A DNA stretch of 64,000 bases from Blastococcus sp. URHD0036 (GTDB lineage Bacteria > Actinomycetota > Actinomycetes > Mycobacteriales > Geodermatophilaceae): the NCBI RefSeq assembly GCF_000701365.1, contig NZ_JNIK01000017.1, forward strand, positions 124,001 through 188,000, read 5' to 3'. Positions 16,724 to 24,693 of this stretch are shown here, piece by piece (the stretch's first letter is position 1; every line of letters starts with the position of its first letter). Under the pieces are notes generated by a model. The model was not told where the DNA came from, made no database searches, and saw only the letters and a program-made list of their open reading frames with translations. The translations under genes and the position numbers were made by a program.

Positions 16724-17242
16724 ATGACGACTACACGCACGTCCTCGTACCGCCTGCCCCGCTCCGCCCGTGCCGCCGCCATCGCGCTCGTCGCGGGCGC
16801 CGGCATCGCCCTCACCCCGACCGCGGCGCTGGCGAGCCCCGGCGCCCCGGTCGCCTCCGTCCCCGTCGTGCAGCAGGTCACGGCGCCGAACCACGCCGCC
16901 CAGGTCGCCGTCGACCGGGCGCTGGCCCAGGTCGGCAAGCCGTACGTGTGGGGCGGTGCGGGGCCGTCGGGCTTCGACTGCTCCGGGCTGACCCAGTACG
17001 CCTACCGGGCGGCCGGCGTGAACCTGCCGCACTCCTCGCGGATGCAGTCGAGGACCGGCTTCCCCATCGACCTGTGGCACCTGCAGCCCGGTGACCTGAT
17101 GTTCTTCTACAGCCCGGTGGGCCACGTCGCGATGTACATCGGCAACGGGCTGATGGTGCACGCGTCGACCCCGGGCCAGCCCGTGAAGGTCGTGCCGGCC
17201 GGCTCGATGCGCGGCTTCGTCGGGGCGACCCGGGTCGCCTGA
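16724..17242 (+). CDS. Secreted NlpC/P60 peptidoglycan endopeptidase
   Basis: A protein of 172 residues. A Sec signal peptide (basic start, hydrophobic AAIALVAGAGIALTPTAALA, probable cleavage after ALA-S) precedes a single NlpC/P60 domain. The catalytic triad is Cys86 (FDCSG), His134 (GHVAMYIG) and His146 (MVHAS). It should cleave stem peptides in the cell wall. ATG at 16724 has AAGGAGA upstream. Expression is predicted to be under the c-di-AMP riboswitch at 16547-16693. No SH3 or LysM domain is present. Confidence 0.92.
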   Translation: MTTTRTSSYRLPRSARAAAIALVAGAGIALTPTAALASPGAPVASVPVVQQVTAPNHAAQVAVDRALAQVGKPYVWGGAGPSGFDCSGLTQYAYRAAGVNLPHSSRMQSRTGFPIDLWHLQPGDLMFFYSPVGHVAMYIGNGLMVHASTPGQPVKVVPAGSMRGFVGATRVA

Positions 17243-17252
17243 CCCGAACTCC

Positions 17253-17286
17253 GGAGCCCCGGTCGCCACGCTGCGACCGGGGCTCC
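17253..17286. terminator. Bidirectional terminator hairpin
   Basis: GGAGCCCCGGTCGC (17253-17266) pairs perfectly with 17273-17286 across a 6-nt loop, between the convergent NlpC/P60 and OmpA-like genes. Confidence 0.8.
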
Positions 17287-17290
17287 AGGC

Positions 17291-18511
17291 TCAGCTGCAG
17301 CTGATCGTGCCGGAGAGCGTGATGGTCACCTTGCGGTTCTGAGCAGCGGCACCCGGGATCAGGTCGCCGTTCGCGTCGTGGTCGGGAACGTACTCGGGGA
17401 AGTCGCTCCCGAGTCCCTCGACCGTGAGGTCACCCGGCTGCACGCCGAGGTCGGCGAGTACGTCGGCGACGGCCTGGGCGCGGTCGCGGCTGAGAACCAA
17501 CTGACCGTCGATCTCCCCGACGTCCGCCGTCGTCCCGGTCACCCGGGCTGTCATCCCACCGGCGACCATCTGCTCCGCGATGGGGGCAATCACCGCCTCC
17601 GCCGCCTGCGCGTCCCGGAAGACCGCCGTGTCAGCTTCGAAGGCGACGTCGCCGCCGCCGAGCTCCACCCGGCCGGGCGTGCAGATGTACGGCAACGGCA
17701 GGGGCACCGGAGAGACGTCCGGGAGATCCTCCTCCGGCTCCCCTTCCAGCGGCGCGTCCTCGAAGTCGACGCTGGACGCGCCGGCAGCCTTGATGACGGC
17801 CTCCCAGGTCGCGAGGAGGCTGGCGCGCTGCGCGATCGAGAGGCGCTCCTGTGGCTCGGCAGTGTCGCCGATCCCCTGAAGGACGACGACCGTGCCGTCC
17901 AGCTCGGGCAGCGCCCCGGCGTTCCGGAGCTGATCCACCACCTCCTGCGGGTCTGCCTCGAGCATCCCGGGCTGAGTGAAGTCCAGGGGGGCGACCGTGG
18001 ACAGACCTGAGTCGACGACGACGATGGTGTGCGGACCCGTTTCCGACCGGATGCTGCGGGCGGCGAGGTCGAGCGCGGTGAGCAGATCCGCTTGGGGGTC
18101 ATCGGCCGCTGCGGCGACGAGGCCATCGGCGAGAGCCTGCCGGTTCCGCTGGCGGCTTTGTTCGCGAGCCGTCTCGTTCTCCCCCTCGGTCTTCAGCCGG
18201 CTGGAGGCGACCACCGAGGGATCCCCGTCCGCCACGACGATGGAGGCCAGCGACTGGTTCTCGACCGCCTCATCCAGCACCGCCATGGCGCGACCGTCGA
18301 GTTGTATCGGCGGCATGTTGCTGCGCCCGCCGACGGCGAACGAGACCGCACCGGTGGCCGGGGCGGCCGACGCGCTGCTGCAGCCGGCGAGCCCGCACGC
18401 GAGAGCCGCCACTGCGGCGGCCGCCAGGACGCGGCGCGGGAGAAGGGACGTGGCCAAGGGGTTGTGCTCCGTTCGGCTTGTCGAGTGGTCAGGCGTGGCG
18501 CTCGGGATCAC
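17291..18511 (-). CDS. OmpA-like domain lipoprotein
   Basis: A protein of 406 residues. The signal peptide ends in the lipobox LAGC (about residues 41-44), so it should be anchored outside the membrane. Residues about 60-250 resemble a VWA-like or otherwise alpha/beta domain (HTIVVVDSGLSTV). The C-terminal 110 residues form an OmpA/MotB-like peptidoglycan-binding domain (LSRDRAQAVADVLADLG, VEGLGS, NRKVTI). The GTG start overlaps the stop of the four-TM gene (GTGA). Together with the two upstream genes it looks like a membrane complex attached to the wall. Confidence 0.8.
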   Translation of the reverse strand: MIPSATPDHSTSRTEHNPLATSLLPRRVLAAAAVAALACGLAGCSSASAAPATGAVSFAVGGRSNMPPIQLDGRAMAVLDEAVENQSLASIVVADGDPSVVASSRLKTEGENETAREQSRQRNRQALADGLVAAAADDPQADLLTALDLAARSIRSETGPHTIVVVDSGLSTVAPLDFTQPGMLEADPQEVVDQLRNAGALPELDGTVVVLQGIGDTAEPQERLSIAQRASLLATWEAVIKAAGASSVDFEDAPLEGEPEEDLPDVSPVPLPLPYICTPGRVELGGGDVAFEADTAVFRDAQAAEAVIAPIAEQMVAGGMTARVTGTTADVGEIDGQLVLSRDRAQAVADVLADLGVQPGDLTVEGLGSDFPEYVPDHDANGDLIPGAAAQNRKVTITLSGTISCS

Positions 18512-19920
18512 ACGGGCTCAGTCGTCGGCCCCTGGCCGCTCGGAGAGTGGCCGTTGAGCGCGTGGCCGTTGGCCGACGGACCGGGACCCGGGTGGCCGTT
18601 GGCTGACCAGAGCCCCGCGCCAGCGAGGGCGGCCTCACTCGTCTCGCCGAGCTGCTCGTCCGTGTCGCGCGGAACCGATGAGCCGCTGGGCTCCGGACGT
18701 GGCTGAGGTACGACCTGGCGACGAGGGATCTCCGGCCGCGGCGGTGTAGCGGACTCGACCGTGGTCAAGCCGTTCGTCGCCTCGGGCAGGCCCATGTGGC
18801 GGGCCATCTCGACGCGGGCGAGCTCGCGCAGTTCGGTGATGATCGCGTCCGCGGCCGCAACGGCATCGGCCGCGCCGTGGTCGATGCGGGACTCCTGGGC
18901 TTGTACAAACTCCAGCTGGCGTCCGAGCTTCCCGGCCTCGGCGGCCACCGTTTCGGCCTTTCGCACCTGCTTGTCCAGCCGCTTGCGGAGCGCGAGGTAG
19001 GCCCTGGCCTGGGGGTGGTGCTCCGAAAAGCCGGCGTAGAAGGCGAGCACGCCGGACGCGAGGAACAGCCCGGCCAGAAGCACGGCGGACAGGATCGCCT
19101 CGTGGCTGGCCTCTGCCGCCTCGACGACAGCGTCCCCGCCGAAGGCGGACTGCGGGCCGGACGTGGGGCTGGCGACCTGGGTTCGAAAGAAGGTGGCGAC
19201 GCCGCCGAGCGCGACCCACGCGCCGAGCATGATGCCGATGGCGATGCGTCCGGAGCCGCCGCGCGCCTCCCGAAGGTCCTTGAGCGCGCGCCCGGCCCCA
19301 TGCATGAGACCGACGGACGCCGCCGCGAAGGCGATGGTGAGCACCCACACGATCCAGTCCGCCTGGCCGGTGAAGGCGGCGAGCGTGAGCCGGAAGGTGA
19401 CCAGGTCACCGCCCGCGGCGAGCAGGAGCAGCACCGTGATGAGGATCTTGTGTGGCAGGGAGGGCACAAGTCCTTCGACAGGGTCCAGGGTCGGCCGCGG
19501 ACGCCTCCGCCGCTCCCGGCGATCGGCGGGCTCGTTCTCGGCGGGTCGGAAGATCCGCTTCTCGAGGATGGCCATCTCTCGTTCGGTGCGCTGACATTCA
19601 GCCGTGGCGACGACGTCGCGCCGTGACGCCGCCTCCTCGGCGGCCTCCAGGTGGGTCAGCTCGCGGTGGGCTGCGGCGACGCGCACGGTTCGCTCCGACG
19701 CGATGTCCGCATGCCACTGCCCCCTGAGGCCCTCCAGGTAGGCGTCGAGGACGTCGCCGTTTCCCGCGTCGAGCGAGCCTGCCTGCGAGAGCTGGGCGAC
19801 CTGTCTGACAACGAACTCGCGGGCCGACCGAGCCTCGCGCTGCGGCGCCCACGGCATTGGCGCTGACACCGCCTCGAGTGCCGGCGACGACGGCCGTCGT
19901 CGGAATCTCAACATGCTCAT
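18508..19920 (-). CDS. Four-TM membrane protein with coiled-coil flanks
   Basis: A protein of 470 residues, not assigned to a named family with confidence. An N-terminal helical region (about 20-135, with EREMAILEKRIF) is followed by four hydrophobic segments between about 155 and 305 (ILITVLLLLAAGG, WVLTIAFAAASVGLM, IGIMLGAWVALGG, AVLLAGLFLASGVLAFYAG). Then come a second helical region and a Pro/Gly/Asn-rich tail. Start ATG 19920 overlaps the upstream stop (ATGA). The topology recalls the DUF4407 protein at 27417-28742, with which it may share general architecture but little sequence. Confidence 0.7.
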   Translation of the reverse strand: MSMLRFRRRPSSPALEAVSAPMPWAPQREARSAREFVVRQVAQLSQAGSLDAGNGDVLDAYLEGLRGQWHADIASERTVRVAAAHRELTHLEAAEEAASRRDVVATAECQRTEREMAILEKRIFRPAENEPADRRERRRRPRPTLDPVEGLVPSLPHKILITVLLLLAAGGDLVTFRLTLAAFTGQADWIVWVLTIAFAAASVGLMHGAGRALKDLREARGGSGRIAIGIMLGAWVALGGVATFFRTQVASPTSGPQSAFGGDAVVEAAEASHEAILSAVLLAGLFLASGVLAFYAGFSEHHPQARAYLALRKRLDKQVRKAETVAAEAGKLGRQLEFVQAQESRIDHGAADAVAAADAIITELRELARVEMARHMGLPEATNGLTTVESATPPRPEIPRRQVVPQPRPEPSGSSVPRDTDEQLGETSEAALAGAGLWSANGHPGPGPSANGHALNGHSPSGQGPTTEPV

Positions 19921-20648
19921 GCTCGTGCTCCAGCCAGCTCGTCGAAGGGCAGCGGGTTCTCCTCCGTCGCCCAGGCGGGGATCACGCAGACCTGCGTATT
20001 CCAGCCGTCGATCAACTCGGTCCGCTGCGGGTGGCGGCGCACCAGCGCGTGGCGGTACACAGCCGCCTTCTGGTCGATCAGGTCGCGATAGCGCAGCACG
20101 CGGGAACGGGCGGCGTCCGCTCGCGCCCGGACCTGTGCGATCGCGTGGGCCTGCTCGGCTAGCAGGGCGTCGAGCTGCTCTTGGACGGCGCGCTGTGCGG
20201 CACGGGCCGACTCGTGCGCACGCATGTGCGCCACCGTGCGCCGTTCTCGGGTAGCAGTAGTTGAGAGGTGTTCCTCCCGGGGGTAGCGGAGGGTCAGCCA
20301 TGCCTCGGCCGGCGGCTCGCCGCGGCGCTCCGCGTCCTGGGCGCGGGCGGACAGCTCCTGCTGGAGGGACGCGATCTCACTCTCCAGGGTCCCCAGCCGC
20401 ACGACCAGGTGGTGGACGTCATCGTGGTGACCGGCCCGCTCCCGCTCGCAGACACCGGCGAACTCCGCGGCAAGGCGCTGAAGGGCGGGGGTCGTCGCGA
20501 CGCTCGAGCCGACGGGCAAGCCCGCGCGTCGGTCACGGCGGGCAGCCCAGCGCAGCCGTGCAACGTCCCGCCAGGAGACGCGGAGAGTGCGGTAGGACCT
20601 GTTGGCGTATCCGGCGTGCGTCGTCGGCACAGAAGCCCCGTCCCCCAT
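19917..20648 (-). CDS. Coiled-coil protein of unknown function
   Basis: A protein of 243 residues with no membrane segment. The middle and C-terminal parts are long, charged helices (LGTLESEIASLQQELSARA; SARAAQRAVQEQLDALLAEQ), so a coiled-coil dimer or a cytoplasmic partner of the next gene's coiled coils is likely. The C-terminus is QVCVIPAWATEENPLPFDEL. It is the first gene of a three-gene operon with the four-TM and OmpA-like proteins. No family was recognised. Confidence 0.65.
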   Translation of the reverse strand: MGDGASVPTTHAGYANRSYRTLRVSWRDVARLRWAARRDRRAGLPVGSSVATTPALQRLAAEFAGVCERERAGHHDDVHHLVVRLGTLESEIASLQQELSARAQDAERRGEPPAEAWLTLRYPREEHLSTTATRERRTVAHMRAHESARAAQRAVQEQLDALLAEQAHAIAQVRARADAARSRVLRYRDLIDQKAAVYRHALVRRHPQRTELIDGWNTQVCVIPAWATEENPLPFDELAGARA

Positions 20649-20675
20649 GCGGCGCGGAGCCGCTCGCTGATCCGT

Positions 20676-20699
20676 GACGAACGCCGATGGGCGTTCGTC
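20676..20699. promoter_or_regulatory. Perfect 10-bp inverted repeat in the leader of the coiled-coil/OmpA operon
   Basis: GACGAACGCC (20676-20685) and GGCGTTCGTC (20690-20699) surround a GATG centre, 28 nt upstream of the first ATG. A TAATAT box on the minus strand (20769-20764) lies further upstream, so the repeat would be in the 5' leader. It could be an operator or an RNA hairpin. Confidence 0.45.
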
Positions 20700-20904
20700 G
20701 CACCGCGTCCCGGCAGTCCAGCCGCTCAGCGGAGCAGGTTAGATCGGGACGAAAGCGTCTCGGATATTAGGGATCAGCGGGAGTCGCAAGTGCGTTCGCC
20801 GGAAGCCCCTCATCCCAAGGAGGGAGCTCGCCCGACGACACCCGCCGCTGCCGTGGACTTCTGAACGCCGTGCGCGTCGAGGAGTCCGGCGCGAGCGACG
20901 AACC

Positions 20905-21273
20905 TCAGCCGCAAGGCGGGCAGGGCCGATCGGCGGGACACAGGGAGAAGACGGCCTCGGGGTCGCGCGGCCACGAGGCGAGGAAGAGATAGCCGAACCG
21001 GGTGTTCACGTGGGCCTCCGCGCCGCCCTCGGCCACCGCCGCGGCCAGCGCCTCGGGGGCGTGGTTGCGGAAGCGCTGGAGCTCGTCGCCGACCGCGAGG
21101 GTGACCACGCCGTCGTCCACTCCCATGACGTGCACCGGCTGCCACTCGGCCAGCGCGCCGGTGTGGCACAGCAGGATGGTGGTGCGGTGCGGGGTGTGAC
21201 CCGCGGTCCGGCGGGTGCAGACCTCGGAGGTGTGCGGCCCCCGGTCGACCTGTGATGCGGCGTCGCTCGACAT
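20905..21273 (-). CDS. Hypothetical protein, 122 aa
   Basis: ATG at 21273 is preceded by GGGGAGGACACC, an excellent ribosome site. The protein has no signal peptide. Its central part, VHVMGVDDGVVTLAVGDELQRFRNHAPEAL, reads like a small beta-barrel with an amphipathic helix, and it ends in the Cys-rich ADRPCPPCG. No family was recognised. It is monocistronic and diverges from the DUF6308-like gene. Confidence 0.6.
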   Translation of the reverse strand: MSSDAASQVDRGPHTSEVCTRRTAGHTPHRTTILLCHTGALAEWQPVHVMGVDDGVVTLAVGDELQRFRNHAPEALAAAVAEGGAEAHVNTRFGYLFLASWPRDPEAVFSLCPADRPCPPCG

Positions 21274-21447
21274 GGTGTCCTCCCCGGCTCGGCACTGGCT
21301 GTGCCGGTCCCTGTCCCCAGGTTCGGGCCCGGGATGCGCGTGGAGGCTCCGGTGAGCCCGGGACGGGTGACTTCCTCCCCCGGCCGGGTGGCCAGCACCC
21401 GGCGTCGGTCACGCGGCGCTACGGCGGCCTCCGGAAGACTGCCCGGC

Positions 21448-22122
21448 GTGTATCAGCTGCCCGAGTCCCTGAACCCCGGCAACGAGGCCGACGCCCTTGC
21501 CTTCCTCCGCCGCTACTACGGCAAGGAGTCCGGGAAGGGCCGCTACACCGGCTCCCACTTCGACGGCTGGGGCCGCGACAACGACCCCTACCGCTTCACG
21601 GCCGAAGACCTCGTGGCCGTCACGTTCCTGTCGGTGGTCGTCAAGCCGTTGGCGGCGCACGCCGTGCTGGAGGCGCGGGCCGACGACTTCTCCGCCCTTC
21701 TCCGCGACGTCGACCCCGATCAGCACCTGGTCGACGTCGACCAGGAGTTCACGGACGCGCATCCCGCATGGCGGCTCGACAGCGCACTCCGGGCCCTGAA
21801 GCTGGGGATCGGCCGGACGATCTCCAGCAAGCTGCTCGCCCGCAAGCGGCCGCACTTGGTCCCCATCTACGACTCCGTCGTCGGCCAGCTCACCGGCTGC
21901 GAGTCGGGCGCCCAGTGGGAGCCGCTGCGTCGCCTGCTCCGGAGCGACGACAGCCGGCTCTACCGCCGACTCCTGGACCTCCGGGACGCGGCCGACCTGA
22001 ACGACACCGTCCCCGCCCTCCGGGTCTACGACGTTGTCTGCTGGATGGAGGGCAAGGAGACCAAGAAGCTGTCCCCCACCGCGGAGGACGAGCTGATCGG
22101 CGCTCAGCTCACCGACGACTGA
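21448..22122 (+). CDS. DUF6308-like protein, copy 1
   Basis: A protein of 224 residues. The blocks RFTAEDLVAVTFLSVVV, SKLLARKRPHLVPIYDSVV and RVYDVVCWM recur in the protein at 36167-36841, so the two are paralogues of one family (DUF6308 by recollection). LLARKRPxLxPxYD resembles a nucleic-acid- or nucleotide-handling motif, but no catalytic set is established. GTG at 21448 is chosen because homology with the second copy begins shortly after it. Its 3' end overlaps the convergent MFS gene by 19 bp. Confidence 0.72.
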   Translation: MYQLPESLNPGNEADALAFLRRYYGKESGKGRYTGSHFDGWGRDNDPYRFTAEDLVAVTFLSVVVKPLAAHAVLEARADDFSALLRDVDPDQHLVDVDQEFTDAHPAWRLDSALRALKLGIGRTISSKLLARKRPHLVPIYDSVVGQLTGCESGAQWEPLRRLLRSDDSRLYRRLLDLRDAADLNDTVPALRVYDVVCWMEGKETKKLSPTAEDELIGAQLTDD

Positions 22123-23771
22123 CCTCCTGCGGCCGGGGCGCCCTCACCGGACTCGCTGCGGGCGGGCGGACCGCCCTGGATGACGAAGTCCTTCTGCCGG
22201 ATGAGGAAGAAGCAGGCGACCGCGGCGGCGTAGGCGAGCACGGCCCCGATCAGCACGATGTGGTTGAGCGCGTCGACGACCGCCGACGTGCCGACGTCGG
22301 TGATCAGGTCGTAGGCGGCGGTGCCCGCGCCGTCGCCGCCCTGCCCGACGGCCGTCTCCTGCGCCCGCTCGGCCGCGGCCTGGACCTGGCCGTTGGAGAG
22401 CGCTGCGGTGAGTCCGCCGACGGCGTCGCCGGGCACCTGACCGGCCAGGCCGTCGCGCACGGCCGAGGCCACCTGGTGGCTGAAGATCGACCCGAGGGCC
22501 GCGATGCCGGTGGCGACGCCGACCTGGCGGAACGTCGAGTTGACGCCCGACGCCATGCCGGAGCGCTCCGGGGCGACCACGCCGACGGCGGTGGAGGCCA
22601 GCGGGGTGTTGATCAGGCCGATGCCGGCGCCGGTGACGATCAGGCCCGGGATGAGGTGCGTCCAGCCGGAGTCGGTCTGGATGCCGGTCATCAGGAGCAG
22701 GCCCGTGCCGAGGACGACGAAGCCCGGCGCGATCAGCCACTTCGCCGGCACGAACGAGGTGAGCCGACCGGCGACGGCGGCGACGACGAACGCCGCGGCC
22801 GACAGGAAGAGGAAGCGGACGCCGGTCTCGACCGCGCTGTAGCCGAGCACGTTCTGCACGTAGATGACGAGGTAGGTCAGCAGCGAGAACGCCGACGCCG
22901 AGATGGCGAACGCCGCGATCAGGCCACCGGTGAAGGTGGGCTTGCGCAGCAGGCCGAGGTCGAACATCGGGTGGCGCTGCCGCAGCTGGCTGACGACGAA
23001 GACCGCCAGCAGGACGGCGGAGGCGACCAGGCAGACCACGACGCGGGTCTCGCCCCAGCTGGTCTGGCCGGCCTCGATCAGGCCGTAGACCAGGGCGGCG
23101 AGCGCGAGGCTGAAGGTGACGAAGCCGAACCAGTCGGGCCGGCCGGCGCGCGGGTCCTGCGACTCGCGGACCTTCAGCCAGGTGATCGCGACGGCCACCG
23201 CGCAGATCGGGATGTTGACGAAGAAGATCCACCGCCAGGAGAGCCCGCTGGTCAGCACGCCGCCGAGCACCGGTCCGATCGCGACGGCCACACCGGTGGT
23301 GGCCCCGAAGGCGCCGAAGGCGGTGCCGCGCTCGCGGCCGCTGAAGGCGCTGGAGAGCAGCGCCAGGGCGGTGGCGAACATCGCCGCGCCGCCGATGCCC
23401 TGGAACGCGCGGGCCAGGCAGAGGAAGAGGATGTCCTGCGCCAGGCCGCAGGCCAGCGAGCCGAGGGTGAACAGCCCCAGGCCGATCAGGAACACCTTGC
23501 GGCGGCCGAAGAGGTCGGCCAGCGAGCCTGCGGTGAGCAGCAGCGCGGCGAGCGAGAGCGCGTAGGCGTCGATGACCCACTGCAGGCCCGACAGCGATGC
23601 GTCGAGCTCCGTGGCGATGTCCGGCAGCGCGACGTTCACGATCGTCACGTCGAGCAGCAGCATGAAGACGCCGGTGCAGACCGCGGCCAGCGTCCACCAC
23701 CGGGCGGGTTCCGCCGGGGGCGCGGCGCCGGGCGCGGCGGAGGCGGGCTGAGCGGTCGGTGCGTCGGTCAC
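22104..23771 (-). CDS. MFS drug exporter, DHA2 (EmrB/QacA) type
   Basis: A proton-driven exporter of about 555 residues with 14 hydrophobic segments. The DHA2 motif LDVTIVNVALPDIATEL is in TM1, motif A is GSLADLFGRRKVFLIG and motif C is GPVLGGVLTS in TM5. GTG at 23771 gives the N-terminus VTDAPTAQPAS; no ribosome site is obvious, so the mRNA may be leaderless. It is divergent from the TetR gene, and a 28-bp inverted repeat lies between them. Substrates are likely hydrophobic toxicants, typical of the family. Confidence 0.9.
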   Translation of the reverse strand: MTDAPTAQPASAAPGAAPPAEPARWWTLAAVCTGVFMLLLDVTIVNVALPDIATELDASLSGLQWVIDAYALSLAALLLTAGSLADLFGRRKVFLIGLGLFTLGSLACGLAQDILFLCLARAFQGIGGAAMFATALALLSSAFSGRERGTAFGAFGATTGVAVAIGPVLGGVLTSGLSWRWIFFVNIPICAVAVAITWLKVRESQDPRAGRPDWFGFVTFSLALAALVYGLIEAGQTSWGETRVVVCLVASAVLLAVFVVSQLRQRHPMFDLGLLRKPTFTGGLIAAFAISASAFSLLTYLVIYVQNVLGYSAVETGVRFLFLSAAAFVVAAVAGRLTSFVPAKWLIAPGFVVLGTGLLLMTGIQTDSGWTHLIPGLIVTGAGIGLINTPLASTAVGVVAPERSGMASGVNSTFRQVGVATGIAALGSIFSHQVASAVRDGLAGQVPGDAVGGLTAALSNGQVQAAAERAQETAVGQGGDGAGTAAYDLITDVGTSAVVDALNHIVLIGAVLAYAAAVACFFLIRQKDFVIQGGPPARSESGEGAPAAGGQSSVS

Positions 23772-23861
23772 CAGGAGATGGTGGCCCAGACCAACGACAG
23801 ATGCGGCAGCCACCCCGGACGAGTGCGCCGCGAAGACGAACGGCAGATGAACACGAAACCC

Positions 23862-23889
23862 GAACGGGGTAAGAACTTGTACTCCGTTC
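23862..23889. promoter_or_regulatory. TetR-type operator in the MFS/tetR divergent region
   Basis: GAACGGGGTA (23862-23871) and TACTCCGTTC (23880-23889) form a 10-bp inverted repeat with one mismatch and an 8-bp spacer. The right arm overlaps TTGTACTCCGTTCAG, which runs into the region before the TetR start. It is in the right place to repress both divergent genes. Confidence 0.55.
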
Positions 23890-23967
23890 AGTTTTAGGTC
23901 TAGCTTCATGCCCGTGGCGATCAAGGACGGCTCGGCGACGGGGCAGCACTGCGCCATCTCCGCCGTC

Positions 23968-24546
23968 ATGGGGCTGCGGGAGCGCAAGAAGCTCGCGGCC
24001 TGGCGCACCATCCGGTCGACCGCGCTCCGCCTGATCGGCGAGCGCGGGTTCGAGGCCGTGAGCGTGGAGGACATCGCCGCCGAGGCCGGTGTCTCCCGGA
24101 CGACGTTCTTCAGCTACTTCGCCAGCAAGGAAGCCGTCGTCTTCGATCTCGATCCCGACGAGGTACGCCAGTGGCGAAATGCGCTGGAGAACTGTCGTAC
24201 CGACTTGCCACTCTGGGACGCGTTGACCGACCTGGCGCTGACCCTGGCGCCACTCCTGGCCGAGCGGCTGCCGCTGCAGAAGCGGCTGCTCGAGCAGTCG
24301 CCAGGTCTGTGCCGGTCGGCACGCGGTGCCTGTGACGGGTTCGAGCCCGAGCTGCGCGAGTGGCTCGGCCGGCGATGTCCGGACGCCGACGACGTACGCA
24401 CTGCCCTCGTCCTCAACACCGCGATGGCCGCGATCTCCACGGCGGTCGACGCATGGGATCCCGACCAGCCGGTCGAGCGGTTCCTCGAGCTCGTGAGCGA
24501 CTGCCTGCGCTGGGCCGGCGCAGGACTGGCGGCCGCTCCCAGCTGA
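23968..24546 (+). CDS. TetR-family transcriptional regulator
   Basis: The HTH is unmistakable: TIRSTALRLIGERGFEAVSVEDIAAEAGVSRTTFFSYFASKE in full, the TetR N-terminal signature. The rest is an all-helical ligand domain. ATG 23968 (MGLRERKK) gives the usual TetR start, 192 residues. ATG 23908 would add 20 residues without improving the family match. Between two MFS exporter genes, it most likely represses one or both and responds to their substrate. Confidence 0.88.
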   Translation: MGLRERKKLAAWRTIRSTALRLIGERGFEAVSVEDIAAEAGVSRTTFFSYFASKEAVVFDLDPDEVRQWRNALENCRTDLPLWDALTDLALTLAPLLAERLPLQKRLLEQSPGLCRSARGACDGFEPELREWLGRRCPDADDVRTALVLNTAMAAISTAVDAWDPDQPVERFLELVSDCLRWAGAGLAAAPS

Positions 24547-24693
24547 CCTCCGTCCGACCTCTCTCCCCCGTCCGGCACCGACCCGCCGGGCTCGATCTCC
24601 GGGCTCACCGCGACGAAGCGCGCCCTGCCCACCCGCGCGATGTCACATCCCCGCGACTCGCGTCGTCTCACCTGCATGAAGGAGCACCTCGTC

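Noticed and set aside
21252-23897. 881-codon plus-strand frame covering the first MFS gene
   Set aside because: It overlaps the 14-TM exporter on the opposite strand, contains mostly Gly/Arg/Ala/Asp-rich antisense sequence and no family motif.
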